From NCBI GenBank assembly GCA_006538405.1, contig BJKQ01000019.1:62001-126000 (forward strand): 64,000 nucleotides of DNA. The letters run 5' to 3'. Origin of the DNA: Hansfordia pulvinata (lineage: Eukaryota; Ascomycota; Sordariomycetes; Xylariales). The notes beneath the pieces are model-generated. The model searched no databases, was not told the origin of the DNA, and worked only from the letters and a program-made list of their open reading frames with translations. Position numbers and translations under genes: made by a program. Shown piece after piece: positions 12,480-24,213 of this stretch (the first letter of the stretch is position 1; each line of letters starts with the position of its first letter).

Positions 12480-12673
12480 ACGCTTCCTGGCTCGCTCCGC
12501 TCCCCCCTCTAAAGACGATCCCACCCCCATCACCATCACCATCGCCGACCATGGGCAGACGGACCGGTCCTAGCCGGCGCTGTGGCAGCTTGGCGACTTC
12601 CCGACTCGGCGCAGGGGACAAGGCCAGGCCGTGGAGTCGCCCACCCACGACCCTAAACTCCAGCTCTGCCAGC

Positions 12674-12685
12674 ACGAGTACTCGT
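12674..12685. repeat. Dispersed palindrome, perfect copy
   Basis: Second perfect ACGAGTACTCGT copy, about 200 bases from the first. Confidence 0.9.
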
Positions 12686-14131
12686 ATGCACGGGACAGGG
12701 CGGGTTCGTGAGCGCATTCTTCAGCCGGCAGCTAGCTAGCTAGCCACCTAGCTAGAAGGCTTCCGTGCCCCCCTTTAGCTCTCCGCGCTTCTGCGGGCTG
12801 GGGCGGATCTCCCATGGTTCCCCGGGCGGGCGGGCCTGAACCCAGGACCACCACGACGGCGACGACGACGATGAGTGTCTGCGGGAAGAGTAGGGGTGCA
12901 ATCTGCGAGAGCCACCACACGCTCCTCTAGAGAGGTACGAGAGTACGCGTACTCGTGCTCCCTTGCTCCCCCAAGCTGCCCGGCCATCCGCCGGTCGACC
13001 ACGCACCGCACGGCCACGACGGCGGGATGCCAGCAGAAGCAGACCCAGCCAGTGGGCAACCCGGCCCCGTGGTTCTTCCCGTAGCGCGGCTTGGGGGAGG
13101 GGGGGTGGTTCCCGTAGCCAACCAGCACGCTGGACCGTGCCATGACATGGCACCACCACGATAGCATGTCCCGGGGGGAGAGTACTCGTAACGAGCTACA
13201 GCTTCTGGAAGGAGTCCGGACGCAGCCCGCAAGGACGCGGGCGGACCTTGGGTTGGGGCCCAGGCGACGCCGTTTCGCTCGGGTCAGGCTCCCGGATCCT
13301 CCGCCGGCGGAGCAGCGCAGGGGGGCAGACGCGTGAGGTCTAACTACATGTGCGCGAAGCAGAACTGGACGAATACTCATACGACTTAATCGGCGAATTA
13401 GAAAAAAGAAAAGAAAAAGAGACGGGCGAGCCCAGAAATGGAAGAGAAGGAAGAGAAGACAGAGAGAGAGAGAGAGAGAAAAAAAAAAGAAAGTAATTAC
13501 CTAGAGAACCACCCCCCCCTTGTCGGGAATAAGAAAGGGGAAAGGCTCGAGAACGATTTGCCCGTCAATGCGCCCCGCCACCGCCCGTCGTTTACGAGCT
13601 TCTAACCCGAACGGGGCCCCGGGGGGACGAGAACAGAGCAGGGGTAGAAATTTCTCTGGGTTTTTTTCATTATCATTTATTACTGCTCGCACCCGTCGCG
13701 GGCGGCGAGTACCGGTACGTACGTGTCTTGTTTGCGTCGGCGCCTGCCCGAGCGACGAGGTGTCGTGTCGCGTCGTGAGTGTCGTTGGGTGTCCATCGGG
13801 GGATTCCAACGCGCACGCCCCCCTGAGATGCCCATCCCATCCCCCATCCCTTCCCAGCAACCAGCGACGGCACCCAGCAACTCCCACCCCGGCCACTATT
13901 CGCAGCTAGCATCCCGGCGACCCAGCACCCCGGGTACTCGGGCCATGACGGCGTGGGAGGGGTGGACTGCCAATCGATGGAGCACGAGTAGCGTACACGT
14001 ACGCAGACGCAGACGCCTTCGAGACGTCGGAGGGAGAGTACTCGCGCGACCGCACCTCTCGGTCTGGAGTCCTGCGCTCCCCAGGCTACGCGTAGACGCA
14101 CCGGTCTGGAGTCCTGCGAGCACTCCCAGAG

Positions 14132-14143
14132 ACGAGTACTCGT
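14132..14143. repeat. Dispersed palindrome, perfect copy
   Basis: Third perfect ACGAGTACTCGT copy; partial copies lie close by at about 13983 and 14036. Confidence 0.9.
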
Positions 14144-15672
14144 ACAGCCCATCCCACCGCCGCCTGCGCCCGCGTCTGGGGAATCCCGACCAGAGAGACA
14201 GACAGTCTCGCGACGGCCCAATGAGACGAGCAGAGGCCGCCCCGTCCCGTCGCCCGCCCATTAGACTCGTTCCGGCAAGACCCTGCATATCTCGGCGGGC
14301 AGCAGACGCCAGGGGAAAAGAATGGTTCTGGAAATTTGACCCTCGCCAGCCGTGCAGCCTTGTTAGCCCTCTCTCTCTCTCTCTCTCTCTCTGTGCTCTC
14401 CGGAATGGGCCCGGCCGGTGGCCCGTCTTATCGGCGCCGCGATATAGCCTGCCGGCGTCAGGGTGATTTCGGAATAGGGGCGCCGTCGGGGGGGTTCTCT
14501 GTCACACTGCCGGCGTCACGGCTTGGAGCCGCGTCGGCTTGTAGCCGCGTCGGCTGGTGCGATTACTCCGATGGTGCGATTACTCGGCTCGTACGCGTAG
14601 CTGCGCTGCGGCTCACAGCGACGCAGCTTGTGATGGGGGTGCATCGTAGGTGCGGCTCGTAGGCCCGACCTAGAAGCCTGACGACCGTGTCTCACAGCCC
14701 ATCGGGTCTTTTCTAGCTTGACTTGTTCGATCTTCCGATAGGGTTGGCCCGGCCTGCGAAAAAGAAAGCCAGCGCCCCCCCTCCCTCCTCCCCGAACGCG
14801 GCCCACGACCTCGGCAGGGCGAGGGCTGCAGAATGTGCCTGTTCGCCCGTGCTGGTGGGCGACGGAGCCATTGCCGAGACCTGGGCCGGCCGTCTGTTGA
14901 TCGCCGGGGTGGAGCGAGCGAGGGAAAACTCTGCCTGTGTTTTGGTGTACGGAGTATGTCTGCCGGAGCCTACCGACGTTGTGACGGCAGCAAAGGGAGG
15001 CTGTACCCGTACACTCGTAGATGCGGCCCCCTGGGTTCCAGCTCACCGGTTCGTGTGGAGATGCTGAATGCCGGCAGGTGGGTGCCCTAAGGATCCAAAT
15101 ATGATACAGGGCGTCCTAAGGCGCGGCGAGCAGGGTGTTCTTGACGGTGTGCAGCCACGCAGTGTACGTACGGATGGTCCATGCCCGGTTGTCACAGTCG
15201 TTCCCAGGCCGGACGAGTCGAGAGCTCGCCTCACCAGCCCGATATTGATCAGAATTTTCACCACGATCCGCAAAAGATCTGCCTCTCAGAGGCTTAGAGG
15301 GCGGCCATATAGGGGACGCCCCCGAGGAGACCAAACTGTCAGCCACGGCCACCGCCATGGGGCCACCGTCCCAACCCGGCAAGCCTGGTTCGTGGAAGAA
15401 CCGCCCGGACGCATACGCGTGCTCGCACGAGTACTTGTACACGCAGGCCAGGCCAGGACAGGACAGGCCAGGGCAAGACAAGACAGGTTGAACGGCTTTA
15501 GATGATGGTCATATCGCCCCTGGCCGTGCTCGCTCGACCGAGAGTGTCCGTGACGCAGCCCTGTGGTGTGGTGGTGTGGGTGGGTTGTCTGTCGCCCCCG
15601 CCTACCTACGGACGGATAGTAGCAGTAGCGGACGCGGGCCGCAGACGTGCCGGGGCCGCCAGTCGTCGTGGT

Positions 15673-15684
15673 ACGAGTACTCGT
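15673..15684. repeat. Dispersed palindrome, perfect copy
   Basis: Fourth perfect copy, flanked by extra GCTCGT units. Near copies with one mismatch occur at about 15426 and 16599, and half sites at about 15851 and 15989. Confidence 0.9.
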
Positions 15685-18600
15685 GCTCGTGCTCGTCGTG
15701 CCTGTAGGGTCGAGCTATTTTGGACCGGGACAGGAGGCGCTCAAACATGGCTCATCTTGCCACTGCGAAAAAAGAAACAAGCCACCGACAGGGCGAGCCG
15801 TGCTCAAACAGAGGCTGCCGTGGCGTGGTTGTGTCAGTAGCGGTACCTTGCATACTCGTACATGGATGTGCGAGACGATTGCGCTGCTGTCGCAGACAGA
15901 CGGCCGGCGGACTGTCGGCAGCCCAGCAGCCGGGAATAAGCAAGTCGAGCGAGATTGTCGTGACGCGGACGGACGGCGGCGATGGTCGTACGAGTACCTG
16001 CACAGCAGGATGGGCGGCACCACCCCTGAGCGGACGATATGGGTATCCGAGCTGTCGGCAGCAGTGCATCGAATTGAGTCGAGTCGAGTCGGACCAGGCC
16101 AGTCGGACCAGGCTAGTCGGACCAGGGCCTGGCTCCTGTCCAGAGTTGAGGGCTTTGGGTGTACTCGTAGATGACGCCGTCGACCGGGATGACGACCCAG
16201 CAGCGAGATTTGCCGAGCTAATGCAGGTACGGTGGAGAGCCATGTGTTGCCGGGTCTGAAGCGCATCCATTGCAGTCTCCAGCTGCGATCCATTGCAAGT
16301 CTGGGTGGGTGGGACGGTGCCTGGGCCTGTCCATCCCCAGCTGATGTCCAGTGCCTCCAGGGCTCCAGGGCTACCCAGTGCCTGTTCAGTGCCTGGGTTG
16401 TCTACGGGCCTGGGGCCTGCAGTAGCCCTCCAGTAAGAGGTAGGGGTACTCGCAAGAACTGCCCCCAGGCTCCAAGTCAGCGAGGCCGAACAGGGGCGTC
16501 GGGCACCAGACCGCCCTGAAACCCTGCCCACTGCATACGGCTCTGAGAGCTCTGAAGGGCGCCTAACGTACATGGAATGTACATGTACCCCTCACACGTA
16601 CGAATACTCGTACCCCCTCAGCTGACGGCGTTGAGGCGGACCAGCTCACCACCAGCCGTCGCCCGCCGAGCTTGTTGAGCCATCATCGCCAGCCCCATTT
16701 TTCCCACAGGAATGGCATTCGCCGAGAACCACGGGCGACGATAGCCATGGCACGGGCGACGCGACGCCCTCCCCCAGGATCCCAACGTCATTTGCGTCCG
16801 TGGTTTTGCCCATCCTGATCTCCACGGCCACCCCTCGCGCACCCGTCCGTCACCGCCAGCCACCAACCCACGGCCCGGCCGTCCTAGTGATCCATCCTGT
16901 GCCAGTCACCCAGCGGTAGTGACCCAGTCACCCACCCACTACCAACAACCCAGTCAGGTCACTGCTCGCACCGACGCTGTGCTGTGGCTGTCTGCCACGG
17001 CCTCCCAATCCGGAATCCCGGCCAGCGCCTCCAGGGGACCGTCTTTAATTTGCCCGCCTTGTCGCGAGCCTCGCCGACCCGGGGTCCTCCAAGCACGGCC
17101 TCTGCGCTCCAGAGTCCCTGTGCGGACGTCCCTGTTGACCGGTTTGGTGCGCGACCGGGATGCGCCAGGTCAACAAACGGCGCCCACCATCGGTCGGTCT
17201 GGGGAAGTTGGCCGTGGTGCTTGCTCTCCGCCAGTCCGGCCACTGCCCTGCCTGTCGAGCGAGATCTGCGCTGTGCCTGCTCATACCCACCAGTTCCTCG
17301 GTCCCAGGCCACGGTCCCACGAGCGGTCCCCACGACCACTCCCGCGTAAGCGAGCGAGCCAGAGACGGCGCCGGTATCACGCGGAATCAATAATTCGTCC
17401 CCTCAAGCGCAAGACATTGCCATGGCAAATACGGACGTCAGCTAGCACGACAAGCAGCCTGGCCAAGAGGTGAGGTGAGGTGAGGTGAGCTGCCTGGCTC
17501 TGTCTGGGCTCGGCTCGTCTAAATCTAGAAACATTGCCATTGGCGCACGAGTACCCGAGGAGGCGGCCTGTCCGGAGCGGAGGTTGGCCACGGACGGGCG
17601 CGTGTCGTGTCAGCCGGTTGCTTGCGCACGAGTGCTCGCTCGTCCGCGCTTGGTCGGTGGCCATGGACGGCCTTGTTGTTCTGAGGCAGACCGCGACGAA
17701 CCTCTGTACGGCCACAGCGGCCACGGCCACGGCCACGGCCACAGCGCCCACACGGCCACAGCACAGCGCGCACACGGCCACGGTCTCTGGGAGGATTCAT
17801 TCGTCTGGGGATACCTACCTACGCGTCCGATGGCTGCTGATCCGATTGCGGATCGAGCTACGAGCTACGCGTACAACTCTCATCACACCCAGCGCCCGAC
17901 CGACCCAGCTCCCCGGGTGGACCCATCCCATCCCCATCCTACGAGACGTCCTTATTCATCCCATCTCCCATCCTCCGACGGCCTCGAGGCTGAAACGGTC
18001 TCACAGATTAGGCGACGGCTCCTGGGCGCTCGTCTGGTGCCCGCGACAGCTTCGGGTTGAATCCTCCATTCTCGCGAGACGAACCCCGGCTGACCGGAGG
18101 GTTGCCGCCGTCCCGCCCAGCTGGTACGGCCATTGGTGGCCCTATTTTCGCCTCCCAGGGTCGTGTCGTGTTGCATCGTCTCGTATGTCCTGGTGCAGTG
18201 CACATTGCGGGCTTTGGCCACGCGCAAGCCGACGCGCAACGGCGACGTGCTCTTTGGTGGGATGGCGACACGACTTTCGACTCGCACCGGACAGATGACC
18301 ACCACCAGCCTCAACCCCCACGCCAGCTGGGGATGCGGTCGGCTACAGCTACCGGAACGCTACTCGGTCGCCGCCTACCGTGGGATTGCTCATGACGTAG
18401 ACTCCTCCCGATCGACCTGGGACGGGTGCCTACGCGATAAGCACATCAAGCACACCCGCAAGCAGAGCACGCCTGGAGATGATGACAGTCGAGCTGACCC
18501 AAGGCCGTGGCTCGTGCTGGAATGCCCAGGACGCATCCATTACAGGGCGCATTGTCAGGAGGCATCATTGGCAGTACTCCGTACGCATCAGTACGCTCTT

Positions 18601-19551
18601 TGGCAACTCGGTTGGCCGCCGTAATGGTTAAAAATAGCCGCGGTCCCGGTAGTCACACAGCTCGCCCCTTTTCAGTCTGCTGTCGGGACTCATCCTCCCG
18701 CATTGGGCAGCCAACAGCTTCTGCGTCACCCTGGCCCCCGATACGAGCGAGGCTGGCGTACAACGCAAAACTCGTGATGGGCGGGCAGTTGATGGGTGAT
18801 GGTGGTGGTGGTGGTGACCAGTCCGTCGGTGGCCGGTGGCGCTGGACGGACTGGACAGCCAGCAAAGAGGTGGACAGCCAGACAAAGAGGCGGTTTCGGG
18901 TTGGCTCGTGTCGCCCAATCTCGCCTTTGATTGTCCGTCTTTTATTGTCATTTGCTGGCTTCCGTCTTCCCCTAGCGCATTCCCGCCGGGCCCCCGGCGT
19001 GACGCCCGCCTGGTACGAGAGGCACCCATCAGAAGCACGTTTGTGAAGCAGTCAGAACCCCGTCAGAAGCAAGCCGCCAAGCGCCAGTGTGTCTGTGTAC
19101 GCGCCGCCCATGTGACGGTCAACTCGACAGGTCTGCCTCTAGAAGTCACAGGCACCGAAGCCAGTCCCTAAGGCCAGTCCCCAGCCAGTCCTCAGCCAGT
19201 CTCCAGCCAGTCCCCAGCCAGTCCGTCCCAAAGTCACAGTCACCGAGACCCATCCCCGGACGAATGTTCTTCGCGGCCCAGAACGGCGGGTTGCTAGGCC
19301 CAGTCGGGCCAGCAGGGAACCTTGTACCGACGTGGCGCACCCTGTCCATGTGGAAGAAGAAATTCGAGAAAAATTCGATCAAAAGGGGAGCTCGCCTCGT
19401 CTAGGGAAGGGGTGGCTTTATGAGGCCTGTGGAGCCGGTGCCCCAACGTCGAAAGGATCTCCCTCTAGTGCCCTGCTAGCCAGGAGTTGAGCGACGGTAC
19501 TTGTTGGTCTGCATTTGCTGTTGCTGTTGCTGTCTTTGTCTGCTGTCTTTG

Positions 19552-19552
<1 letters not shown>

Positions 19553-19627
<75 letters not shown>
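19553..19627. repeat. CTG microsatellite, about 25 units
   Basis: Twenty-five uninterrupted CTG units, flanked by degenerate CTG/TTG repeats from about 19515 to 19700. It is not inside a supported gene; the open frames across it are only homopolymeric Leu, Cys or Ala. Confidence 0.95.
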
Positions 19628-19629
<2 letters not shown>

Positions 19630-20382
19630 GCCGCTGTTGTTGTTTCTGTCTTCTGCTATTGTCTTTGTCTGCTGCTGCTGTCTTTGTCTACTGCCTGCTA
19701 TCTGCTGTCTGGCTTCGTGCAGACCGGCTCAACAGAACAAACGCGGCCTCCCAGAATCTGCTCTAGCGCACCCGGCCAAGGGAGAACAGGGGCAATGGCA
19801 ACGCAGGCAAAGCAATTCTACGTCGACCATCAGTCGGGTCGCCCACCCTCACCGGGCCGCAAGCCAAGCACACCAGGGGGCCCACCCTCCTAGTCGTGGC
19901 CCTGGCCCGTGTACCTGTACGATCTCCCACCCAGACACCCAGAGGGGGTCGATGAGGTGTGGACAGGCCGTCCCTGACGGCCGTCCTTTTTTTGGGTTCC
20001 CTACCCAAACGATGGAAATGAGCTCCAGGGCTAGGTTGCCTTGCCTGGCCCCGGCCACCAGGACGAGCCCACCCCCCTTGGCCGTCGCCTAGTATAAGAC
20101 AGAAATGAAGCCCCTTCCTACGCTCCCATCTTGTCGAGGTGTCTCCCAACTTCTGTAATAGAGCTTTGTCTCGTCTCCCTCCAGCGTCTGACTTGGTCTT
20201 TCTGTCCTCCAGTTCTTCTTGGCCTGTACGACTTGATCATCCGCCTTGATCGTTTCCAGGTTGCACCACCCTCGCCGCTACCGACGTCGCCTCGCCAAAG
20301 ACCTACACTGTCTCAATATCGACGGACTTGCCGATTGCCAGCTTCAAGCTTCACGCTTCACGCTTCACGCTTCACCCACGCC

Positions 20383-20388
20383 TATAAG
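20383..20388 (+). promoter_or_regulatory. TATA box upstream of possible small gene
   Basis: TATAAG preceded by four CTTCACG-type repeats (about 20346-20376). It lies about 70 bases before an intron-like segment at 20451-20501 (GTGAGT donor, GCTAAC branch, CCCAG acceptor), which fits a 5' UTR intron in a regulated fungal gene. Confidence 0.45.
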
Positions 20389-20510
20389 AACCAGCTGGTT
20401 CGGTCCTCGGCCGTCACATCACCAACCCATCCACTGCCTCCTACCACACCGTGAGTTTAATGATTCGTCGCCGCCGCCGCAACCCCTGCTAACGCGCCCA
20501 GCCAGTCGCA

Positions 20511-20740
20511 ATGATTGACAGAGAGTCGCCAATGCTGAACATGGGCCGCGGAGCCTACGACACGACGGGCGTCCCCAAGCCTCCTCCGAGGCCGAAGCCG
20601 CGATAAGGGGCTTCCGCGCAAGAGTCTCCACGAAGAGTCTCTCCGCCAAGGACCTTCTGCGCCTCCTCGACCTTCATCTTCCTCCCCGCAAGAGTGTGCA
20701 ACGCGGTTCGCCGACCTCGCGCATTCCATACGACTTTTAA
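20511..20740 (+). CDS. Possible small protein gene, one frame break
   Basis: No family recognised. The start lies ten bases after the acceptor of a 51-nt intron-like segment with good splice signals and a TATA box upstream. As written, the frame from 20511 stops at 20606 after 31 residues (MIDRESPMLNMGRGAYDTTG...). If one C is missing from the C4 run at 20573-20576, the same kind of error seen in eight other genes here, the frame stays open to TAA at 20738-20740 and encodes about 76 residues, including the helix-like SAKDLLRLLDLHLPPRK and ending IPYDF. A T-rich, 3' UTR-like stretch follows at about 21150-21400. The gene model is inference; the 31-residue form or no gene at all are alternatives. 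Confidence 0.35.
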
Positions 20741-22025
20741 TGCAACACCACATTCCACCAGCCTATATACAGCCGGCTCGCCGCCACCTCGCCTCCCCAC
20801 CGGGGCATTGATCTCTCACGGATAGCGATTCTCGCGCTTCTTTTTGCTCCCATCTTTTCGGACCGGCGTTACAACTAGACAGGATCAACCCCGGACCTCG
20901 CGGTCCTCTCTCCAGGCGGCTCGCTCTGTCGGTTCATGCCGAGCCATTCCACGGCGCCGTCAACAGTCCTGGCGCCCACAAAAGCCTGCCACGGGACCAC
21001 CCCCCCCCCCCCCCAACCGACGCGCACCCAACAGCACCTGGTTCGGCAGGGAGTCCCGCCCCTGGCGGCTTTCCGAGTCGTGCCTCTCTCCGAGTCACAT
21101 CTGCGACGGGTGCTCACAGGCTACTCGGTCTGTTTAGAACACGTCTGACCTTGTACCAACCCTTAATGCTTGCTTTTTTCCTTCTCGCGCGCACATTCTG
21201 GCTTCCCTTGGCTCCGCCCCGGAGGATCTTCAGGGCGCGATTCCTGTTACGAATGATTTCTTTCTCTCTGGGTTCTTTTTTTTTTTCATGGGCAACAAAA
21301 ATGGGATATCGGATTTGATTTGATTTTCTGCTTGGGGACAAAAAGCTCGGGATGCGTATAGATTTGATTTTTTTTTGGATGTTTCTCGGGGCTGTGTGTT
21401 TCCTTGCCTGCTATCTCTCCATTGAGAAGCGGCTGGCCCCCCCAATCTTTCCTGTACTCATAGCGGCCTGACGAGGGCGCGACGTCCCGACCTGTCTCGA
21501 GCGCGCGCGCGCGACTGGCGACAGATGGGCTGGCCCCAAGATGCTGAAGAGGATACCCAAGAAGACTTAGAGAGACTGTATAGTATCGGCTGTAGGCAGC
21601 CAGAGCAATGACAGATTATTTACGGATAACGAGATGACCGCACCTGAGAGCCTGTGACGAGAAATGGTGCCTTCGCGAGAGAGAGAGGGAACGCCAGGTT
21701 GCGCGGCGCCCTCCCGGCTTCTGTCAGTTGTCACATCTTGGGCCGCGAGGCGACTGATCGGGCGGACAGGTCAAGCCAGGCCAGGCCGTGCCCCCGTCTC
21801 GACTCTGCCGCCCTGGTGAGTTGTGTGTTCCGCCCGCCCGCTCGCTGCGGGATGCCAGAGCTGGGGGACCGGGCGACTCTTGGCCGCAACAGGCGCTTGT
21901 TGCGTCGCGGAGGGGCGGGCGCGCGGCGCGGGACCCAATCGCACAAGCGGATCGGGTGCGCGCGATCGAGCTGCTGCATGGGAAAACGCCCTGCATACGG
22001 ACGAACGAGCGATCGGGAAAGGGCA

Positions 22026-22054
22026 GACAGGCAGGCAGGCAGGCAGGCAGGCAG
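22026..22054. repeat. GGCA tetranucleotide microsatellite
   Basis: Six to seven CAGG/GGCA units in tandem. Confidence 0.9.
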
Positions 22055-22311
22055 CTAACTTGGATATCTCCAGAGAGTCATCAGTCACAAGGCTTCATCC
22101 CCCCCCTCCCTTGCAGCGGGCGAGCGAGCGAGCGAGTGCTGCACGCCAGCGGCGGGCATCGGCGCCGTCGCATGCGCAACTTTAGTAGGTCAGTCAGTAC
22201 CTACAGATGTAGGCACGCACTACACGATCCGAATCGCATCGTCACAGCCAGCAGCGCCCCCGCGACCCCCCTTTCCGACAGCTGCATGCTGCAGGCTGGC
22301 GTTATTTCTCC

Positions 22312-22335
22312 GGGGGGGGGGGGGGGGGGGGGGGG
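22312..22335. repeat. G homopolymer, 24 bases
   Basis: Twenty-four consecutive G. Given the homopolymer errors elsewhere, its true length is uncertain. Confidence 0.85.
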
Positions 22336-22759
22336 CAGATCTCGCAGCACCCCCCCCGGGTCGTTCGTGCGCCCCGTCTGTCGGCCCCTGCCGGGTGCCG
22401 GGTAAGCCCAGCTTCATGCGACCGATGCGGCGGTGCTGTCTGTCTGTCTGCCTTCTGCCTGTCTGCCTATCCATCTATCCCCATCTGCCAGTCGCATCGC
22501 ATCGCATCGCATCACATCGCGCGGTCGCCTGTCGTCCCGGCCGTTCAGCAGCACCGGCAGCTCATCGGGCTAGGGTTGCGACCGTGGATGGGCGGCCCAG
22601 CCAGACGCGACCGACGCACGCACTTTGGCTGCGGATATGGGCCCGTGGGGGGCTCGCGCGATCTGGACGGGTGGGAGGCCCACACAGAGCAGCGGACCGC
22701 GCCACCGAGACACGCATTGCATTGCAACATTGCCGAACCTGCATTGTCGGCACGAGCTG

Positions 22760-22801
22760 TGGTGGTGGTGGTGGTGCTGCTGCTGCTGCTGCTGCTGCTG
22801 C
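22760..22801. repeat. GTG/CTG compound microsatellite
   Basis: Five GTG units run into eight CTG units. Confidence 0.9.
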
Positions 22802-23710
22802 CGGGCTTGTACTCGTACCTGGATCGCGGGTCTGGGGATCGCGCTCTGACTGGAATCCCCTCTCGTCGTCTGTGTCTCGTCCCGCGGAGGTTATGGGGTC
22901 TCACCTCGGGGCGCGCGCCGGCTTCAAGGGCGGCGCGGGTGCCCATCAGTCAATCAATCAATCACCGCGCCAGAGCCCCCCGCGCGAGAATCACCGCAGA
23001 CGAGCATCCCGAAGGAGAAGCAGCATGTCGTCGCCGCCTGCCTCTGCGCCGACCGACCTGACCACCCGCTACGAGTGCGCGAGCGCGCGCTCGCTCGACT
23101 GTACTGTATGCCCACCGAGCCCGCGGGACGGTCCGCGCCACCACCGCCCGTGATGCCAGCCTGACCTCACTCACTCCCTCCCTCCCACCCGAGGGTCCTC
23201 CCGACAGCCGATTCGCCACGGTACGCGGTTGCAACGCGCCCGCCTGCTTACTCGTCCTCGTCCTCGTGCTCGTCCTCGCTGTCCGTCCGGCTGCCGTTCC
23301 ACCGGCGCGACCCGTCCAGAAACCCCGGCTGGATGACGGCCGTCTGATCACATCACGGGCGCATCCCTTGGGAATGCCCAGGTGGATACGAGTAGTCATC
23401 CAGTCAGGGCACCCACCACCCAGCCCTCAGATCCGTCCGGGCGCGTAAAGTGGCCGTCTGCCCGGTCTGGTTTGCTATCCGTTACGCCCGTACCGTACCG
23501 CAGCGCACGGCCGAGGGCACCCAACCCAACCCTACCGACCACGCCAGCCTCCACGCCGAAGCCCGGGCTAATCCCATCAGGATGAGGTCAGAGCAGAGTC
23601 ACAGGGGCGGTCCCAATCATGCCATCCTGGCGCGACCGTGCGTCTTGCTGTCCGTCTGGAGGCGCGCGTCCGCACCTAGAGCTCGCAGCCAGGCGTACGA
23701 GTACCAGCAC

Positions 23711-23764
23711 TCGCAGCCGGGCGTGCCAGCACTCGCAGCCGGGCGTGCCAGCACTCGCAGCCGG
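23711..23764. repeat. 22-base minisatellite next to palindrome motif
   Basis: Two and a half copies of a 22-base unit beginning TCGCAGCCGGGCGTG; the preceding variant unit contains a GTACGAGTAC half-palindrome at 23696. Confidence 0.85.
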
Positions 23765-24197
23765 GGCGACGTGTGCTGCAGGACGCCGTAATGAGTGTCG
23801 CTGGCAGCAATTACCGGCCGTCACGGGCTGACAGAACCGCCGCGGCCCACAAGCCTCCCCAAAAGTGGACAGTACCCGGTACCTGCCCCAAAGTGCTCCA
23901 GGTGGCACCGTCGCTCGCGGAAGGGGCCTCTGGCTCCCGAAGAACAAAGCAGCGGGCGAGCCTTGTGCGGCGGGCTAATGCAAGGCTAAATGGGGTCGCT
24001 GCTGGGCCCGTCGCGCCCCGTCACGCCCGTCCCCAGAGCCGCCGCCCCGGGTCGTGCTGCCCGCCGCTTCGGGCAAGGCGCGCTCGTGCTTCTTTTATTC
24101 TTTTTGCCTTCCAAAGTAGCGGTACCTGGCGCTCCGGGACCCGCATGCCCACGCCGCGCCTGCTCATCTGGGGGAAGGCACGGGGGTCGCCGTCTAG

Positions 24198-24213
24198 GTA
24201 CGAGTACTCGTAC
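24198..24213. repeat. Dispersed palindrome, longest perfect copy
   Basis: GTACGAGTACTCGTAC, a perfect 16-base palindrome, followed within 30 bases by a half copy (GTACTCGTAC at about 24226) and further variants at about 24430 and 24466. Confidence 0.92.

Larger units (their letters stand above)
10942..20382. other. Gene-poor region, palindrome- and microsatellite-rich
   Basis: About 9.4 kb with no gene I can support. Open frames are short, overlap on both strands and show no domain. It stays GC-rich, so it does not look like an RIP-degraded transposon. It contains CAG and CTG microsatellites, an AG-rich stretch at 13440-13495, CT runs at 14368-14391, GGCCAC repeats at 17705-17765, CCAGCCAGTC repeats near 19180-19220, and many full or half copies of the palindrome ACGAGTACTCGT. 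The density of dispersed palindromes is highest between 12.4 and 16.6 kb. Confidence 0.6.

Noticed and set aside
13501..13896. Minus-strand frame with a protein-like end (EPFPFLIPDKGGVVL)
   Set aside because: No upstream start with support, no homology recognised, and the surroundings are low-complexity.
16618..16866. Overlapping minus-strand frames of 82 and 61 residues
   Set aside because: Two mutually exclusive frames with no domain, splice signals or promoter; likely chance.
19487..20092. Frames through the CTG array coding poly-Leu, poly-Ala or poly-Cys
   Set aside because: All three frames are open only because the unit is a triplet; there are no flanking conserved sequences or splice signals.
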